DNA from: Cycas panzhihuaensis
Taxonomy: Eukaryota; Cycadophyta
Reading direction: 5' to 3'
DNA: 64,000 bases
Assembly: GCA_023213395.1 (NCBI GenBank)
Contig: CM041465.1
Coordinates: 132,315,741-132,379,740, forward strand
How positions within the stretch are numbered: position 1 is the stretch's first letter; each line of letters begins with the position of its first letter. Positions 11,381-22,213 of the stretch are shown one piece after another. Made by a program: the position numbers and the translations under genes. Below the pieces are notes generated by a model. The model was not told where the DNA came from and did not search any database. It was given only the letters and a program-made list of their open reading frames with translations.

Positions 11381-12461
11381 TTAGGACTTCCCCTGCAGTT
11401 TTGGGTCTCCTGGTGGCTTGTTTGCTCGTAGCAATTCCTTATTAATCTGTGTCAAGGTAGCTATAATGGCACCCTTCTCTTTTAGCTTCTCTTGCAAATT
11501 TGCAATCTCTGCTTTATATCCTTGTTCTAATTCTTCCAAAAGCTGAACACTTTGTTTTCCTTTGTCTCCTAAGGGGTGTTGAGTAGAATCCTCTCCGAGT
11601 TTAGTAACTGATGTGTATGGGGGCTCCATCTCCCATTTCTCGAATGTTACTTCTTCCTCAGACTGCTCCCGTCTTCGCTTGGTACACATGCCTTGTTCGT
11701 AAAGATAAAGAGGTTCTAGGCTTGTGCTGAATCCATTTTAGGATTTTACCCATTTCTACCTTGACTTGTGTTTTTATTACTGGATCCTAAGTGGTATTAG
11801 GCATTATATTTATCCATTTCTTGATTGCAGGTTCTCCTAGACGAATTGGCAAGTATGGTGGTTTGGCATCTAAACATTGCTGAAATAATATGGCTAATAA
11901 GAGTGATGGGTGTCTAAAAGGGTGGGTTTGTAGCTCCCCAACTTGTTGCTCTATGCTACTTGTCAGAAATTCACGCTAGTCCATTCGAACCCCATTATGA
12001 ACCAATGGTAAAATGGCCATCATACCACCTGGGATGTAGGTATGCTTTTGTTTAGAAAGAAATTTTGTCACAATGATTTTGGCTATCCGCTATAATCTTT
12101 TATCCCATATATCAATGATTCTAATTCCTCTAGAATAGATTCAGGTATTCGAATTACAGAGTTCACAAATCCACACTTCATGATCTACCTCCAACCGTCT
12201 TATGGCTGTTAGAATCTCTCCTTCCTTGGAAAGTCCTGGAACGGCATGAATGGACTCTGAACTAACCTCTATTTTCTCCATGTTTGCTTTTAGGGTTATT
12301 AAAATTTGCTTCGTGACTTAAAAATCCCAATACAATGGAGGCATTAGGATGAAATCCCCCCATCCTACTTGTTTTATTTTTCCCTGAAAGGAGACCGATA
12401 GTTCCTCAAATTCTGCCTATAGCTTGGGTAAATAGGTCTCTTGGATTCCTATAATCTTCAT
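11381..12461 (-). pseudogene. GyC extra ORF downstream of integrase, unknown function
   Basis: This is a sense-strand reading frame between integrase and the 3' LTR. It starts at the ATG at 12461 (MKIIGIQETYLPKL) and ends at a stop at 11381, about 360 codons with a few stops and frameshifts. The middle reads HTYIPGGMMAILPLVHNG and THPFRHPSLLLAILFQ. The last 102 codons are open (11381-11689) and end in a likely coiled coil (QLLEELEQGYKAEIANLQEK). Athila-type gypsy elements carry an env-like ORF at this position, but no signal peptide or membrane segment is evident here. I do not recognise the protein. It could be a captured host sequence or a lineage-specific accessory gene. Confidence 0.55.
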
Positions 12462-13177
12462 CCTGTGGTTGAAGGAACAGAACGTAGATAATTGAAAATT
12501 TAATAATCAAAATAAATGCAAGTGAACTTACAAACCTAGGTTCGTTCGTTACTTTGGACGTATACTGTATCTTTGACTGTTGTGTGTTCGCTAGTTTGGA
12601 TGTAGGGTTGGATGTGTCCTTGCTGTAATTTCATCCTTGAAATTGACCTAGCACTTGTCGAATATTGAGATTATACAGAATTTGGGTTGTTATAACCACC
12701 TATTCATGTGCATTATTCTGCCGGAATGGTCTCATGAACGCAATATGTATTTTGATTGTTTAATCCCTTTATCAGGTACATTCCCGTTTGCATTCCTTTT
12801 ATCAGATGTATAATGCATTTTATTTTGTTTTGGTCCTTTTTAACTAGTACGTCACACTCCTATTCCAAATTTGGAACGCATAATGTGTTTGCTTAGAACA
12901 GATGCCCAAATTATAGTTTCTTTTGTCCATGATTTTGCTTAAGTATATGAATTTTTGAGTTGTGGTTGATTTTTTTTACATTTATTTATTTTGTAGTTTT
13001 CATTCTTTTATGTACCAAATAGAATCCTGAGTCCAGTACTAAGACAACTTTGGTTGTCCACAACTGCAAGCATTCCATAATATACATCCAGTTGGTTCCT
13101 ACTGGAATAGAACTCTAATGGTGATAGAGTTTAAGTCTACTGCCATTGACTAGTGTGGGCAGTTTGTATCCATTTAT
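12462..13177 (-). other. GyC spacer between extra ORF and integrase
   Basis: About 700 bases with no readable domain on either strand. The region is T-rich on the plus strand near 12960-13020. Confidence 0.5.
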
Positions 13178-13328
13178 CTATCGTAATTGCACTGATCCAT
13201 TGTCATAAATATGCTCGACCTGATATAGACCCAACCATCGTAGTTTTGATTTCCCCAAATGGGTGCGAAATTTGATGTAATATAATAAAACTTGATCTCC
13301 CTCCTTAAATTGTGGTGCTTTTAGGTGG

Positions 13329-13406
<78 letters not shown>

Positions 13407-14421
13407 CATATACACATACATACATATATATATGTATGTATATATCGTGCCACGCTTTCTATCTTGCTTTCTCTATTCCTTATAACCATTATGCTTTTTG
13501 CTGGTCCTCATCGAGTTGTATTAGTTGCCACAAGTGTTCTCTTAAGGACTCTATGTCATCCAATCAACAAATAAGCACTATCCTCAGGCTTGGGATTTGG
13601 AATTCAATGGGTAATATGGCTTAGGTTCCATAGACTAATTTGAATGGTGTTTGTCTTGTTGCTTGTTTATAAGTTGCTCAGAATGCCCACAGAACTAAAG
13701 GTAGCTCCTCCACCTAGTCAGATCTCCCAATATCACATATTTTCCTTAAACAATTCTCTAGAATTTTAGTTGAGCTTTCTGCTTGCCCATTTGCCCTAGG
13801 ATAGTAAGGGGTTGATTTATGATGAGTAATAAGAAAGGTTTCCGTGAGTTCCCTCACTACCTTGTTTAGGAAATGGACTCTTTGATCGTTGATTAACTCA
13901 ATATGACACCCAAATCTTATTATAATGACTTGGTATAAAAATCGAGCAGTGTTGATTGCATTTGCTTTGTGTAATGATCGTGCTTCCACCCATTTAGTTG
14001 CATTTTCTGTAGTGACTGAATTATATCTCACTTGTGTTCATCATGTTGCTGGTTTTATAGGCCCAATGAAATCTAACCTCCATTTCTCAAATGGTGCTGG
14101 GGGAAGAATTGGATTTAGAGGGTTAGAATCCCTATGTTTGACTTTCTGACTCTTTGATAGTGGTCACATTTCTTCATCCAACCTTTCACATCTTCGAACA
14201 TGGTTGGCCACCAAAATCTGGCCGATAATATTTTCCTCTGTGTATTTTTCACCCCGACATGTCCAATTGATAGTCCTTTCTGGGGTTGGGACATCACTTT
14301 TTGTACCTCGTGGTCGAATACAATGTTGCAAGACGTCATCGAGCCCAAGTCGGTATAATTCGCCAATCAGTTGGTAGGGTTTTGTTTTTTGTACCAAATT
14401 TCTTTTTTGTGTTTGATCCAT
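13178..14421 (-). pseudogene. pol: GyC integrase
   Basis: The H2C2 finger reads GHVGVKNTQRKIL then MKKCDHYQRV, where the last Cys has become Tyr. All three catalytic acidic residues are visible: LDFIGPIKP near 14075, LINDQRVHF near 13870 and GQAESSTKIL near 13760. The C-terminal part at 13178-13320 reads FKEGDQVLLYYIKF and LRWLGLYQVEHIYDNGSV, typical of gypsy integrases. It is broken by stops near 14035 and 13700 and interrupted by a dinucleotide array at about 13330-13444. Confidence 0.9.
13330..13444. repeat. TA/TG/CA dinucleotide microsatellite forming a palindrome
   Basis: Alternating TA leads into about nine TG units, then about seventeen CA units, then TA-rich and CATA-type repeats. 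The TG and CA halves are complementary, so the tract can fold back on itself. It sits inside the integrase C-terminal coding region. The minus-strand frame stays open through it (13178-13489). Confidence 0.95.
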
Positions 14422-15157
14422 GTTTTGAGGACATTGTCATGTTGCTAGAAACTCAATGATATCCTCATACCATTCAATAGGGACAACTTCAATGCTAAAA
14501 TAATGCTACGTCGGGAAAATCATCATGCACTCCTGCAACTTTTTCCCCATTATGAATTTTGGAAAGTTGGTCTGGAACTACGTGAGCTTTCCTGGGTTTA
14601 ACCATGATTCAAAAGGTAAATTCTTGGACTAACATGAACCACCAACTCTCTTAATAATGGTTTATTTACCAAATACATCAATGCTTGGTGATCCACATAA
14701 AATATGAAAGGATTGGAGAGGAGATAGTGTCGAAACTTTTGTAGGGCATAAACCATCCCTAATCCTTCCCTTTTTGTAGTTGTATAATTCGACTATGCTC
14801 AAGTTAACTTACAACTTGCGAAATAGATGGGTTGGTCTATGTTATTTTTGCTTGGTTGTGTTAGAACGCATCTGATGATGAACTGGGAAATGTCGACATG
14901 TACATGGAATAGCTTGTTCTAATCCACGAATCGTAGCACAGGCACTGAGGCTATTGCTTGTTTTAGGGTTTCAAATGCCTTTTGTTGTTTTGGACCCTAT
15001 TTCCAATCTGCTTCTTTTTTTAGTAGATACTCCAGGGGTCCTAATATCTGTGCATATCCTTTTACAAATTTGTGATGGTAGCTTATTAACCCCAAAAATC
15101 CCTTGACTTATTTTCAATTCTGAGGTTGTGGGTAATGTAGAATAGTGGCTACTTTTG
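14422..15157 (-). pseudogene. pol: GyC pol: RT C-terminal end and RNase H
   Basis: After the CoB insertion site the minus strand reads the RT connection (VKGFLGLISYHHKFVKGYA, then ADWK). RNase H follows with LFHVHVDIS, NYTTTKREGLGMVYALQKF and FYVDHQALMYLVNK. These match the gypsy RNase H in order and spacing. Several stops are present. Removing CoB and one TTTTG copy leaves the frame continuous with the RT at 20342. Confidence 0.85.
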
Positions 15158-15354
15158 TGTTGGAATGTAATGTTTTATCCTAGGAACATTAAAGAGGAGA
15201 GGCAATGTGTTAGACCCTCATTACACTTAATTCATATATTTAATGTAATAACTATGTAACAGTTACAAAGTCTATTGTATATACAGGAGGTTTCCCTCCA
15301 TCAATAATGAAGTGAGATTCCATCCTTCACATATTGAGGGTCTGATTCTTAACA
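15158..15354 (+). repeat. CoB 5' LTR
   Basis: 197 bp from TGTTGG to TTAACA. A TATA-like GTATATACAGG lies near 15277-15287, a plausible promoter core. Confidence 0.95.
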
Positions 15355-15369
15355 TGGTATCAGAGTAGG
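15355..15369 (+). promoter_or_regulatory. CoB primer-binding site
   Basis: TGGTATCAGAGTAGG, directly after the LTR; initiator-Met type with one change from the form seen in CoA and CoH. Confidence 0.92.
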
Positions 15370-16100
15370 AACTCTAACCGTTTAAAGAAATTTGTGTGGG
15401 GACCTTACGGTGACTGGAACTGCTGAAGTACAATTGCCTTTTTTGAGAGTTGTAGATCAATTGAAATCATCAAACCAAAGATCAGAGACCAGAAGAGAGA
15501 GGACTGCAATTTTCCCTCCTGTATGGACCTGTGTGGACGTGTAAGGACCAATTTTTTCAAAGTTGGCAGAGCTGAATGAAACTTGGCCAGCAAGTAGATC
15601 TCATCGAGGGCATCAACTTTCCCAACATGGTCGAAGTCGTTTGGAGCAATTTTGAGGCCATTTTGCCCCCTTTACCAGTCGGCGCGGGTTTGGTTGTTTC
15701 TCTGCATTTTTCTCTCAAGATCTCTTAGATCTTCAGGTAAAATCACTCCCAAACTCTTTATTACTACATTACAGAAATTTTAAGTCCAATTTCGTGGGGT
15801 TTCACAGCAGATTTAAGAATTTATGAGTGATTTTTTTCAAAACCCTAGTTGTTGGTTTCAGTTTTTTGGGCCTATTTTCTCTTTGTAGAAAAGCTATTTC
15901 TAAAAAATAACTATAGATTGAGACTCCTCTTGAAGAGACCTTTAATTTGGTGCATCTTTCTTCCCAATTCATACACCTTCATTTTTGTATGGAAATCCAT
16001 ATGACTGTACGGTCTACCTATGTCCTCAAACATCAATTTCTCTAATATTCAAAATTTAACTTTGTCTAGCCTCTCAAATCTATCCCTAACCAGTGTGATC
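15370..16100 (+). other. CoB leader with shared GTAC-like block
   Basis: Untranslated leader. The block at about 15518-15590 (TGTATGGACC, TGTGGACGTG, TAAGGACC, then TTTTTTCAAAGTTGG) aligns with the GTAC block of CoH and CoA, here degenerate. A second cluster with TGTACGG lies at about 15985-16015. Confidence 0.65.
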
Positions 16101-16904
16101 ATGGCATCTTCGATTCTGGGCCTCAATGACACAGATAAATTGACCGAGAACAACTATTATGTATGGAGAATCAAAATGGAAACCCTCTTGCATGCAAAAA
16201 ATACATGGGAACTGACCATAAGAGAAGAAAAAATGCCTGAAGTTGAAGGTGATGCTCAAAAAAATTGGAAAGAAAAGAATAACGTAGGAGTAATAACCTT
16301 AAAATTGTCCTTTTCTGATCATTTATTGATATATACTGATAAATCAAATACTTGCTCTTAAATTTGGAAAACCCTAGAAAATCTCTATGTCCAAAAGAAT
16401 AGAGCAAGGGTCATTACTTTAAAAGAAGAATTGTTTAAATTGACTATGAAAGAAACAAACATTGTAGCATACTTCATTCACAAGGTTACTACAATCTAGA
16501 ATGAGCTTCTTAGTACTGGTGCAATCATCTCAGAAAAATAAATCGTTGAAATAATAGCAGGAAAAAAACTTCCTAGGGTTTTTGATGTAACCATTAATAC
16601 AATAACCAATACTGACATAATCGAAAAAATGTCACTTGATGAACTGATTGGTATGCTGTTGAGACAGGAACAAAGGAATAAAAGGTATGAAGATGAATTT
16701 GAAGATGCTTTTATAACAAAATTAAACCTAGGTAGCTTGAGAGGAAGAGGACGGTTCAGAGGCAGAGGACGCACAATTGAGTCCCTAACTCCTTCACGTG
16801 GAAGATGGTCAAACAACAGGGGTTATGGTCGCATGTACCCTCAAAGAGATGCTCAAGTCTACTTCAACTGTGGTAAGCCCGGTCACTTTTCAAGCCAATG
16901 TTGA
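16101..16904 (+). pseudogene. gag: CoB gag
   Basis: The start is set at the ATG at 16101 (MASSILGLNDTDKL) because CoH has the same beginning at 60651. An upstream in-frame ATG at 16020 would add 27 residues. A stop at about 16359 splits the capsid. Later frames carry VITLKEELFKL, MSLDELIGMLLRQEQRNKRYE, an RG-rich linker and an incomplete zinc knuckle (YFNCGKPGHFSSQC, first Cys replaced). Confidence 0.88.
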
Positions 16905-17039
16905 ATGCTTGATATTTGTTATCACTGCCATCAATGAAGAGGAGATTTAGAGAAGGAAAAGACCTATCAGAAACTACAACAAAGAACAACCAGAGGAAGA
17001 GGAAGAAGAAACTGCCTTTGTTGTTGCCCTATTAGCAAG

Positions 17040-18343
17040 TTTACATGACTCCAATGTATGGTTCATTGACTCAGGAGCATCACAACACATGGCGAACAGA
17101 AAGGATTGGTTCGAGTCAATCAAAACCTATTAATCAAAAGCTGTCAATCTTGGAGATAAGTACCCTTTAAGCATTGAAGGAGTAGGAACTATTGGTGTAA
17201 ATCTGCAAGGTTCTGTGAAGAAAATCAGTAATGTACTCTTTGTACCTGAACTCAAGATGAGTCTCCTGTCATTATCTCAACTAAGCAACAAGGGCTTGAG
17301 GACCATTTTTGACGAAAAGGGCATGTGCTATGTGCTAGACATGAAAAATGGAGGTGTTGTCATTGCTAAGGGGGTGAAGTACAATGATCTATATAAATTG
17401 TTGTCCATTCATGTTGATCCAAATATAGATGTAAAATCACTCTTTGTTGTAAACCTCAATAATAATAAAGTGTGGCATTTGAAGTACAGACACCTCCCCT
17501 TGGATAAATTAGAAATGATGAAAAAGAACAATATAGTAAATGGTCTTCTCTCTATCTCACAGAGGAATTTTTTTGCAAAGGCTATCAATGTGGAAAACAA
17601 CATCGTTTTCCTTTCTGAACCAATGAATGGTGTGCTCAAGAGAAACTAGAGCTAATACACACAGACTTATGTGGTCCTATGACAGCTCTGTCTATAAATG
17701 GTTTTAGATATTTGTTAACCTTTATTGATGACTTCACTAGAAAAGTGTGGGTGTATTTTCTTCATAATAAGTCAGACGTAAAGAATTCAAAGCTGAAGTA
17801 GAATTAGGATCAGGATGTAAAATTAAATGTATCAGGTCAGATAATGGAGGGGAATATATCCCAAAAGAATTTCTAGACTTCTGCAAAGCCATGGGCATTC
17901 GAAGACAATTCACAACCCCTTATACCCCTTAGTCAAATGGTGTAGCTAAATAGAAGAATAGAACCATAATGGAAATGGCTCAAAGCATGATCCATGAAAA
18001 GCAAGTCCCAAAAACTTATTGGGCAGAGGCAGTAAGTATAGCTTGCTCTCTAATCAATCAAAGTCCAACAACAACACTGCAACAAATAACACCTGAAGAA
18101 GCCTGGACTGGAAGGAAGCTTGATGTAAGTAACCTAAAAATCTTTGGTTGTCACGCCTTTGTACATATCCTAGATAAAAATAGGACAAAACTAGATTCAA
18201 AGTGTATAGAATGTGTTATGGTTGGATATAGTAAAAACTCAAAAGGGTACAAATGCATAGATCCCAAGACCAATAAAATTTATGTCAGTAGGGATGTAGT
18301 CTTTAATGAAGAAATCCCGTCCGAAGTCAAGTCTTCGGTATAA
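17040..18343 (+). pseudogene. pol: CoB pol: protease and integrase
   Basis: Protease reads FIDSGASQHMANRKDW near 17060 and keeps the D-S-G triad, with VLFVPELKMSLLSLSQLS following in the open stretch 17215-17649. The GAG-pre-integrase finger is partly lost (KVWHLKYRHLPLDKL). The integrase core (17650-17960) is split by frameshifts. The C-terminal half is open at 17969-18343 (ITPEEAWTGRKLDVS, VGYSKNSKGYKCIDPKTNK). Function is as in other copia elements; this copy is inactive. Confidence 0.88.
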
Positions 18344-20133
18344 ACAATTGAAGAAGTATCTAGAATTGAACCTTTAGAAGAATTGTTTGTCGAAGAATTG
18401 GGAGTAACCATAGAAATTGAGGTGGAGGAATTAGAATTTGCTCCTCACATTGAAGAGGAACCTTCATCAGAAGAATCAACTTTTGAAGCACCACAGAAAA
18501 ATGTGCCAAAATGGTACATTAAAACCATAAAAGAAGGAAAAGGAGATATATTCACACACAGAACCAGAAGTTAGCAACATCGAGTGCTCTTCAGGAGACT
18601 ACAGCCACAATCATTTGAAGAAGTAAAAGAGCATGCAGAATGGAGAGCAGCCGTGGATATAGAAATAGACGCCATTACCAAAAATCAGACTTGGGACCGG
18701 GTAGAACTACCTCCAAACAAGCTAGTAGTCAATTGCAAGTGGGTGTACAAAATAAAATAGGTGTAGATAGTAAAATAGGAAAATTCAAGGCAAGACTTGT
18801 GGCAAAAGGGTACACTCAAACCGCTGGAATTGACTTCGATGAGACATTCTCACCTATGGCAAAAATGAATACAGTCCAAATAGTGATAGCATCGGCAGCC
18901 CAGAATAACTGGAAAATTTACCAGCTAGATGTTAAAAGTGCCTTTCTAAATGGAGAATTGGAGGAAGAAGTTTACATGCAGCAACCAGAAGGCTATGTTC
19001 AGTCAAGACAAGAACATTTGGTATGTAAACTCAAAAAGGCACTGTATGGATTGAAGCAGGCCCCCAGAGCTTGGTACGCAAAACTGGACAAACATCTTTC
19101 CCAAAATGGTTTCCAAAGGTGCAACTCTGATTCTAGTCTCTACATAAAAAGAAATGATGGAAAATTTTCAATTATAGTGGTCTATGTTGATGACATGATA
19201 CTCACTGGAGATGACACCAAGTCTATCTCAAATATAAAAAGTCAGTCAGAAAAAGGATTTTGAAATGATTGACTTAGGTTCTTTGAACTACTATCTCGAA
19301 ATAGAAATTGAACAAAATGAAAATTCTATTGCACTCTCACGAGGCAAATACATTAGAGATTTGCTAACTAAATTCCAGATGGAGAACTGCAATGAATGCG
19401 CAACACCTATGCAAGTAAACTGTAATTTAGTCCCAGAAGAAGGGGAGCCTTCAATTTATTGCACACTATATAGGCAACTAATCGAGAGTCTTATTTATCT
19501 CACTACCACAAGACTTGACATCTTATATTCAGTAGGTTTGGTTTCTAGATACATGCAGAAGCCAAAACTGAAGCATTGGAACATTGCAAAACGGATACTC
19601 AGATACCTAAAAGGGACAACAGATTTGATACTAGTGTACAACAAAGAGGAGTCAACTAAATTGATTGGGTATTGCAACTCTGACTGGGCAGGAGATAAAG
19701 ATACTAGAATATCCACCAGTGGATACTGTTTCTTCTTGGGTTCAGCTGCAATTTCGTGGTGCAGCAAGAAGCAACTTACTGTTGCACTCTCTTCAATTGA
19801 GACAGAATACAAATCAGCTGTCGGCGCAACATGCGAAGCTCTCTGGCTCAGGCAACTATTAAGAGACATGAACCAACTGCAACAAGAACTAACAACGTTG
19901 TTTTGTGATAATTACAGTGCAATTAAGCTAACCAAGAACCCTATTTTACATGCACGAGCAAAGCACATAGAAGTGCATCATCACTTCATCCCAGAAAAGG
20001 TGTAGGGTAAAGAAATTGATCTGACATATTGTCCAACAGCAGATCAAGTCGCAGATATCTTAACAAAATCCTTTGGGAGAGAGAAATTTCAAACTCTTAG
20101 AGACAAATTAGGACTAAAAAGGACAAAACATTA
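18344..20133 (+). pseudogene. pol: CoB pol: reverse transcriptase and RNase H
   Basis: An acidic linker (18383-18574) precedes RT. The open stretch 18640-19263 holds ARLVAKGYTQTAGIDFDETF, LDVKSAFLNGELEEEVYMQQ and the active site YVDDM. A stop at 19261 and a frameshift separate it from 19265-20005, which holds IDLGSLNYYL, the RNase H DSDW-like NSDWAGDKD, and LTKNPILHARAKHIEVHHHF. The final part to the stop at about 20133 (VADILTKSFGREKF) is in frame after one in-frame stop. It needs only a few repairs compared with CoA. Confidence 0.9.
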
Positions 20134-20141
20134 AGAGAGGG
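20130..20141 (+). promoter_or_regulatory. CoB polypurine tract
   Basis: ATTAAGAGAGGG, the same as in CoA, directly before the 3' LTR. Confidence 0.85.
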
Positions 20142-20341
20142 TATTAGAATGTAATGTTTTATCTTAGGAACATTAAAGAAGAGGGGCAATGTGTTAGAAC
20201 CTCATTACACTTAATTCATATATTTATTGTAATAACCGTGTAACGGTTACAAAGTTTGTTGTATATAAAGGAGGTTTCCATCCATTAATAATGAAGTGAG
20301 ATTCTATCCTTCTTTACATATTAAGGGTCTAATTCTTAACA
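20142..20341 (+). repeat. CoB 3' LTR
   Basis: 200 bp. The terminal TG has mutated to TA (TATTAG), the end TTAACA is kept, and the target copy TTTTG follows. Confidence 0.95.
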
Positions 20342-21342
20342 TTTTGTTGGGTTTGTTAGCAACCCTTCTTTGCTAACAACATGTCCTAGAAGGTTTCCAA
20401 AGGGCACTAAGAAGGTGCATTTTTTTGGATTCAAGTATAACTTATTCTCACAACATGTTTGCAACATGATTTTGAGGTTTTCTATATGATTCTTCATTAT
20501 TCCATATAGCGTCCAATCATCTAGGAACATTGGAACTGTTTCCCCAACAATTCCTTTTAAGATATTAATCACTATTTTCTGAAACGTTGTTGGCGCATTT
20601 GTCAATTTGAAAGGCATCACTCAATAGGCATAGGTTCCCTATTCTGTTACAAAAGTTGTTTTGGATTGGTCTGTTGGTGCAATGCTCACTTGGTTGTATC
20701 CATTGAACCTGTCTGTTAATGAGTATACTTACTTTCCACCTACCATTTCCAACATATTTTTTGTAAAAGAAATAGGGAATGGAATAGTTGTCGATAATCT
20801 ATGCATATGCAGATTTTTCCATTCTTCTTTGGAACTACCACTACCGTGGTTACCTAATCATTGTATTCTACCTCATAGATGTAGCCTGCTTCAAGCTTTT
20901 TATTTAGCTGAACTTTGACTCTCTCCTTATATTGGGGATTAATTTTGTATGGCCTTTGTTTCATTGGCTTGGCCCCTTCTATTAAATCAATATGGTGTAC
21001 TCCTATTTCTAGGGGAATACCCTTAAGGTCTTTGCATGACCATGCAAACAGGTCTTTAAACTCCTCAAAGAGGGCTTGTGCTTCAAATACTATCCTTTCA
21101 TCCTAAAAATCTCCAATTGTAATATTTTTTGGTTCTGTCTCTGTTCTTAGATTAATTTTGATTGTTTTTGGTTCTCCTTCTTGTACCTGGTTACTATCCC
21201 TTAATTTATGGGTAGGGGTCTCCTTTATGTCCCATTGTTCATAGCGTAGCTCTGTATATTCTGGAGGAAAGTTATAATCTTCCTTCCCTTCGTCCTCCTC
21301 ATGTCCATTGTTATTTGCATCTATAATGTTTTCAACTAACAT
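20342..21342 (-). pseudogene. pol: GyC reverse transcriptase
   Basis: On the minus strand, 21103-21342 carries an acidic region and the RT start. Degenerate frames follow with FNGYNQVSIAPTDQSKTTF, then the open stretch 20336-20620 with MPFKLTNAPTTFQKIV, the active site FLDDWTLYG and NLLGHVVSKEG. These are the palm motifs of gypsy RT. The frame continues past CoB at 15152. Confidence 0.88.
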
Positions 21343-21458
21343 AAGATTATGTCTACTTTCATACTTATTTCCCTCATGCTTTGTAATACCTTATGTATTA
21401 GTTTGTTATCTAAAGAATAGGAAAATGACTTAATAATAAATGAGTGTTCTAATTTGTC

Positions 21459-22070
21459 CTAGGATATCTCCCTAATTTGTTCTTGTTTTAGGAGCCGTTT
21501 TTTCGCTAATGTTCCTAATGTATGAACAAACAAGTGACTCCAATAAGATTTGGGAATGCTCCATTGTTTCCAAACTCGTTTGTGCCTAGTCAAATGTTGG
21601 GTGAGACATTCTCTTATGAAAAACCCTGAAATCGATATCCCTTTGGGCAGATTGAATCTTAATTGGAAGGTTGATTGAAGATCATTCCAAGTTCCAAGGA
21701 TGTGGTGGTGGGCTATGTACCACCACAAGGCTTGGTCACGCAAGGTAAGAACAAAATCTAGAACCCATTGAGTTTTGTCAAAATCCCTTAATTTTAACTA
21801 GTATTCCATACAATGAATAAGATGGTTGGTGCCGTTTAACTTGTCCCCTCGAAATGCAGGCATATTCTTTTGCAATTCTATCCTATCTTCTAGTATAAGA
21901 TTTGGGGAATAGGATTCTTCCAAGTTTGCTTGGGATAGCACTATATCTATTTCTTTAAGATTTTCCTCTATCTCTTTATTGCTTGGTGGGTTAACTAGGA
22001 GGGAAATTGGGGAATTGATATCTTCAAAAGGGGTTGAGGTAGGGGCTTCTACCGTTGTTGTTTTTTCCAA
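21459..22070 (-). pseudogene. GyC second gag-like domain between protease and RT
   Basis: Minus-strand frames read MPAFRGDKLNGTNHLI at the end of 21798-22070. The next stretch, 21459-21743, reads LRDQALWWYI, WNDLQSTFQLRFNLPK and LTQHLTRHKRVW. The WW...W-L--F--RF pattern is that of a retrotransposon gag capsid domain, yet a canonical gag with zinc knuckles lies upstream at 23842-24510. It may be a duplicated domain or a remnant of another element. Confidence 0.45.
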
Positions 22071-22213
22071 GGCAGGGGAAAGGGTGAGAATGTTCTCGTG
22101 GTTGGAGGAAAGATTGGCTAGACATCCTTAATCAACCTTGAGAGGTGTGGGGTTGGGAAAGGGGTAGAGGTGGGAATAGGATAGGGGAGGGGATTGGAGG
22201 ATAGGATGTTGTC

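Larger units (their letters stand above)
15158..20341 (+). mobile_element. CoB: structurally complete Ty1/copia element nested in GyC
   Basis: 5184 bp with LTRs 15158-15354 and 20142-20341, bounded by a perfect duplication TTTTG (15153-15157 and 20342-20346). The primer site and purine tract are in place. The gag-pol order is copia. LTRs differ at about 19 positions plus a 3-base indel, close to 10 %. It disrupts GyC reverse transcriptase, so it is younger than GyC. Confidence 0.97.

Noticed and set aside
13325-13624. Open frames on the plus strand made of Cys-Val and His-Thr repeats
   Set aside because: They are translations of the TG/CA dinucleotide array and have no gene context.
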